A stretch of 8,118 nt of DNA from Proteobacteria bacterium UBA4575 (GTDB taxonomy: Bacteria > Pseudomonadota > Gammaproteobacteria > UBA4575): positions 1 to 8,118 of the forward strand of contig DGKH01000025.1 of NCBI GenBank assembly GCA_002386945.1, in the 5' to 3' direction. Below are positions 5,233 to 8,118 of this stretch, one piece after another. The stretch's first letter is position 1. The number at the start of each line of letters is the position of its first letter. The position numbers and the translations under genes are program-made. The notes beneath the pieces were generated by a model, which worked only from the letters and a program-made list of their open reading frames with translations, had not been told where the DNA came from and did not search any database.

Positions 5233-5958
5233 ATGATAGAAATAGAACAGTTAACCAAGAGATTCGGTCTTTTTACTGCAGTAGACGGTATTTCTTTTGA
5301 TGTTGAGCCAGGTCAGGTGCTGGGGTTTTTAGGCCCTAATGGAGCTGGTAAATCAACCACGATGAAAATGATCACAGGCTTTTTGGCGCCGACCTCGGGT
5401 CAAGTCAGGGTTTGTGGTCACAAAGTCGAAGGTGACGCGCGCGACGCTAAGCGTGTCATGGGCTATCTACCAGAAGGCGCGCCTAGTTATGGCGAGATGA
5501 CGGTGGCTCAATTTCTCTCCTTCATTGCCGATGTCAGATTATTGAAAGGTGCTGAGCGCAAGCAGCGTACCGACTCTGTTATCGAGCAACTGAATCTACA
5601 AGCGGTGATTAATCAACCGGTAGAAACTCTATCTAAAGGTTTTAAGCGCCGAGTAGGTATGGCGCAGGCGATTCTGCATGACCCACAGGTCTTGATTATG
5701 GATGAACCTACCGACGGTCTTGATCCCAATCAAAAGCATGAGGTGCGCGAGCTAATCAAGGGCATGGCGCAGGATAAGATCGTGATTATTTCAACCCATA
5801 TATTAGAAGAGGTCGACGCGGTTTGTTCGCGTGCGATCATTATCGCCAGAGGCCGTATTGTTGCTGATGAAACCCCACAAAGCTTGTTAGCCCGTTCGCC
5901 CAGTGGCAAATTGGATGACGTGTTCCGCGAAATCACCTGTGCTGAGGTGCGATCATGA
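5233..5958 (+). CDS. ABC transporter ATP-binding protein, GldA/NatA-like (ABC-2 type)
   Basis: This 241-residue cytoplasmic ATPase energises the membrane complex encoded next. All nucleotide-binding motifs are intact: Walker A GPNGAGKST (34-42), signature LSKGF (133-137), Walker B VLIMDEP (153-159), D-loop GLDP (162-165) and switch His H189 (STHILEE). At the Q-loop position the usual Gln appears replaced by Glu (E81 in GYLPEGAP), a trait shared with GldA/NatA-type exporter ATPases. Length is that of a minimal single-domain ABC protein. The ATG at 5233 has only a weak ribosome site (GGAG 13 bases upstream), but the N-terminus MIEIEQLTKRFG is typical. The stop overlaps the permease ATG (ATGA, 5955-5958), so the two are translationally coupled. 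The GldA-like call comes from the gene order with a GldF-like permease and a GldG-like protein; the transported substrate is unknown. Confidence 0.94.
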   Translation: MIEIEQLTKRFGLFTAVDGISFDVEPGQVLGFLGPNGAGKSTTMKMITGFLAPTSGQVRVCGHKVEGDARDAKRVMGYLPEGAPSYGEMTVAQFLSFIADVRLLKGAERKQRTDSVIEQLNLQAVINQPVETLSKGFKRRVGMAQAILHDPQVLIMDEPTDGLDPNQKHEVRELIKGMAQDKIVIISTHILEEVDAVCSRAIIIARGRIVADETPQSLLARSPSGKLDDVFREITCAEVRS

Positions 5959-6689
5959 ATAATATTGCTATCATTTTACGACGTGAGCTTAGTGCCTATT
6001 TTGCGACACCTGTCGCTTATGTTTTTATCGTTATCTTCTTGGTCTTAAGTGGCGCCTTAACTTTTCACCTAGGTGGATTTTATGAACGTGGTCAAGCAGA
6101 TTTAGCACCCTTCTTTAATTTCCATCCTTGGCTGTATCTGTTCTTGGTGCCTGCGATTTCTATGCGTCTATGGGCCGAGGAACGTAAGTCCGGCAATATT
6201 GAATTGTTGCTGACTCTGCCGATCACGATGGCAGAAGCAGTAGTTGGTAAGTTCTTAGCGGCCTGGTTATTTACCGGTATCGCCTTGGTCTTAACCTTCC
6301 CACTTTGGATTAGTGTCAACTACTTAGGTGATCCAGATAACGGCGTTATCTTGGCAGCCTATATTGGTAGCATGTTAATGGCCGGTGGTTTTCTTGCGAT
6401 TGGTGCCTGCATTTCAGCAACGACTAAGAATCAGGTTATTGCCTTTATTATTAGTGTCGTCATTTGTTTTGCCTTTTTACTCAGCGGGTTTTCTATTGTC
6501 TTAGATTTCTTCCGCGCATGGGCACCGCAGATGGTAGTGGATGCAATTGCTTCACTCAGCTTCCTCACTCATTTCTCTTCGATCAGCAAGGGTGTGATCG
6601 ATCTACGAGACATTATTTACTTCATTAGTTTGATTGCGTTCTGGCTATATGCCAACACCGTGGTCATTGAACTGAAAAAAGCGAGTTAA
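5955..6689 (+). CDS. ABC-2 type permease, GldF-like
   Basis: This 244-residue inner-membrane protein has about six predicted helices (roughly residues 18-37, 57-70, 97-120, 132-152, 160-183 and 219-237). The N-terminal RRELSAYFATPVAYVF and the loop RLWAEERKSGNIELLLTLP (71-89) are hallmarks of the ABC-2/GldF permease family; the loop is the coupling region that contacts the ATPase. Length is normal. It starts inside the ATPase stop codon (4-base overlap), and the GldG-like gene starts two bases after its stop, so all three form one tight operon. In Flavobacterium, GldA, GldF and GldG are needed for gliding. In proteobacteria the homologues are uncharacterised exporters or cell-envelope factors, so no substrate is assigned. 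Confidence 0.92.
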   Translation: MNNIAIILRRELSAYFATPVAYVFIVIFLVLSGALTFHLGGFYERGQADLAPFFNFHPWLYLFLVPAISMRLWAEERKSGNIELLLTLPITMAEAVVGKFLAAWLFTGIALVLTFPLWISVNYLGDPDNGVILAAYIGSMLMAGGFLAIGACISATTKNQVIAFIISVVICFAFLLSGFSIVLDFFRAWAPQMVVDAIASLSFLTHFSSISKGVIDLRDIIYFISLIAFWLYANTVVIELKKAS

Positions 6690-6691
6690 GT

Positions 6692-8118
6692 GTGAAATCT
6701 AAAAATGCAAAAACCATAGGCTATGTCGGCTTAGCATTACTTGCGGTCTTGTTTGTTGTGGTCAATATGGTCAGCAATAAGCTTTTTCAAGGCACCCGTG
6801 TTGATCTGACCGAGAATCAGTTATATACCTTATCGCCAGGGACTCTGAATATTGTCGGTAATATCCAAGAGCCGATTACCTTGTATTACTTTTTCTCTGA
6901 TCAAGCCACTGAGAATGTACCGCAGTTGCGTACATATGCCACCCGTGTGCGTGAGTTATTAAGTGAATATGCACAGTTATCGAATGGCAAGATCACGCTG
7001 AAGACGATTGATCCAATCCCTTATTCTGAAGAAGAAGATCAAGCGACTGAGTTTGGTTTGCAGGGTATTCCTGTAGATGCTTCAGGTAAGAGTATTTACT
7101 TCGGTTTAGCGGGTAGTAATTCAGTGGGTGACGCTGAAGTCATTGCCTTCTTTCAGCCGAATAAAGAACAGTTCCTAGAATATGATGTCAGTAAGCTGAT
7201 TTACAGCTTGCAAAACACCAAGAAGCCAGTGGTTGGATTAATCTCGCGTCTACCGATGTTCTCTTCCTTTGATGTTGAGACCCAGCGCATTCGTGATCCA
7301 TGGGTGATCTCAACGCAACTGCAACAGTTCTTTGATGTTCGTAGTATTGATTTTGCGGCCACTGAATTCGATCAAGATCTAGAGTTATTGATTGTGGTGC
7401 AGCCGCGTGATTTCAGCCAAGACACGCTGTATGCCATTGACCAATACGTCATGCAGGGTGGTAATCTTTTAGTCTTTGTTGATCCTTATGCCGAGGCCGA
7501 TGTGCCAATAATACAGCAGGACTCACCAATAGAAGCAGCGGGTGCCCGTAGCTCTAACCTGCAAGCCTTGCTTGGCCCTTGGGGTATTGAGTTCACTCCA
7601 GCAGAAGTCGTAGGTGATCGTAAATATGCCTTAACGATCGACACAGGTGATGGTAAGCAGGAAAGACATTACGCTATTCTGGGTCTGGATAAGGCGGCCT
7701 TTAACGCCGCTGAAAGTAGCACTGCTGGTCTTGATTTCATCACCATGGCGATAGCCGGTCATGTGCGACCAAAAGCCGATTCAGATATTGGTTTTACACC
7801 ATTGATTACGGCCAGTAATGAATCTGCATTATTTGAAACAAGTAAGTTCCGCTTCCTACCTAAGGTCAGTGCCTTGGCCGAGGGCTTTCAGCCTGCTGGT
7901 GAAGAATATACGCTGGCAGCACACTTCCAATTACGTCCAAGCACAGCCTTTCCACAGGGTGCGCCTAATGCCGATGCAAAACAGCAGGCGCATCTAACGC
8001 AAAGTCCAGAAGAGGTGAATATTGTCGTCGTTGCCGATGCCGATATGCTGGCTGATCGGATGTGGGTTAAGGTGCAAAATATGTTTGGTCAGAAGATCAC
8101 TGAGCCTTGGGCATCTAA
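6692..8118 (+). CDS. GldG-like ABC auxiliary protein (C-terminus cut by the window edge)
   Basis: The frame is open from a GTG at 6692 to the right edge: 475 codons with no stop. The GTG is two bases after the permease stop, no alternative start lies between the upstream in-frame TGA (6668-6670) and it, and it includes the membrane anchor. The product has one N-terminal helix (residues about 9-27, TIGYVGLALLAVLFVVVNM), followed by TRVDLTENQLYTLSPGT (35-51), the typical start of the GldG/ABC_transp_aux (PF09822-type) extracytoplasmic domain. Later landmarks are LIVVQPRDF (233-241), GGNLLVFVDPYAEAD (256-270) and NIVVVADADMLADR (443-456), a Rossmann-like segment near the end of that domain. Family members usually carry a C-terminal helix, so perhaps 100-150 residues are missing. 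It probably sits in the inner membrane facing the periplasm and partners the GldF-like permease. The function outside gliding bacteria is unknown. Confidence 0.9.
   Translation, partial: MKSKNAKTIGYVGLALLAVLFVVVNMVSNKLFQGTRVDLTENQLYTLSPGTLNIVGNIQEPITLYYFFSDQATENVPQLRTYATRVRELLSEYAQLSNGKITLKTIDPIPYSEEEDQATEFGLQGIPVDASGKSIYFGLAGSNSVGDAEVIAFFQPNKEQFLEYDVSKLIYSLQNTKKPVVGLISRLPMFSSFDVETQRIRDPWVISTQLQQFFDVRSIDFAATEFDQDLELLIVVQPRDFSQDTLYAIDQYVMQGGNLLVFVDPYAEADVPIIQQDSPIEAAGARSSNLQALLGPWGIEFTPAEVVGDRKYALTIDTGDGKQERHYAILGLDKAAFNAAESSTAGLDFITMAIAGHVRPKADSDIGFTPLITASNESALFETSKFRFLPKVSALAEGFQPAGEEYTLAAHFQLRPSTAFPQGAPNADAKQQAHLTQSPEEVNIVVVADADMLADRMWVKVQNMFGQKITEPWAS

Noticed and set aside
5058..5258. Minus-strand frame of 66 codons in the gap before the ABC operon
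   Set aside because: It covers the promoter and leader region and the first codons of the ATPase, has no family resemblance and no supporting ribosome site.

Overview
The window looks like a chromosomal segment of a gammaproteobacterium, probably a marine or other free-living one. The evidence is the close resemblance of MoaB, MoaE and the dicarboxylate transporter to gammaproteobacterial proteins such as E. coli MoaB/MoaE and Vibrio VcINDY. A moderate GC content (somewhat under 50 % by eye) and compact operons with few non-coding bases fit this. I cannot name a genus. I see no rRNA, tRNA, insertion sequence, prophage gene or CRISPR array. The DNA looks uniform in codon use, with no obvious transferred island.

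Layout. (1) 1-1578, minus strand: a DASS/SLC13-type di/tricarboxylate symporter, followed 20 bases downstream by the first 12 codons of a gene with a signal-peptide-like start that leaves the window on the left. (2) 1579-1631: a 53-base divergent promoter region. Its 8-base palindrome ACTATAGT could serve as the -10 element on both strands, and the plus-strand copy sits so close to the moaA ATG that the transcript may be leaderless. (3) 1632-3051, plus strand: moaA overlapping by 8 bases a group II truncated haemoglobin that starts at GTG. (4) 3096-3620, minus strand: moaB, convergent with the haemoglobin gene. (5) 3777-5018, plus strand: moaE and a membrane-anchored alpha/beta hydrolase 9 bases behind it, divergent from moaB. 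(6) 5019-5232: the largest non-coding stretch, with a plausible sigma-70 promoter and small repeats. (7) 5233-8118, plus strand: a three-gene ABC system (ATPase, permease, GldG-like auxiliary protein) related to the GldA/GldF/GldG set. Its third gene is cut by the right edge.

How the genes work together. MoaA, MoaB and MoaE belong to molybdenum cofactor (Moco) synthesis: GTP to cyclic pyranopterin, the MogA/MoaB family step, and sulfur transfer into molybdopterin. MoaC and MoaD, which are also needed, are absent here and must lie elsewhere. The haemoglobin is translationally linked to moaA, which suggests a link between Moco-dependent (for example nitrate) metabolism and handling of NO or O2. 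The ABC/GldG-like operon is a separate unit whose substrate is not known outside gliding Bacteroidota.

Most of the window is ordinary core genome. The points most worth a second look are the moaA-haemoglobin coupling, the possibly leaderless and bidirectional moaA promoter, the moaB promoter lying against moaE, and the GldAFG-like system in a lineage not known to glide.
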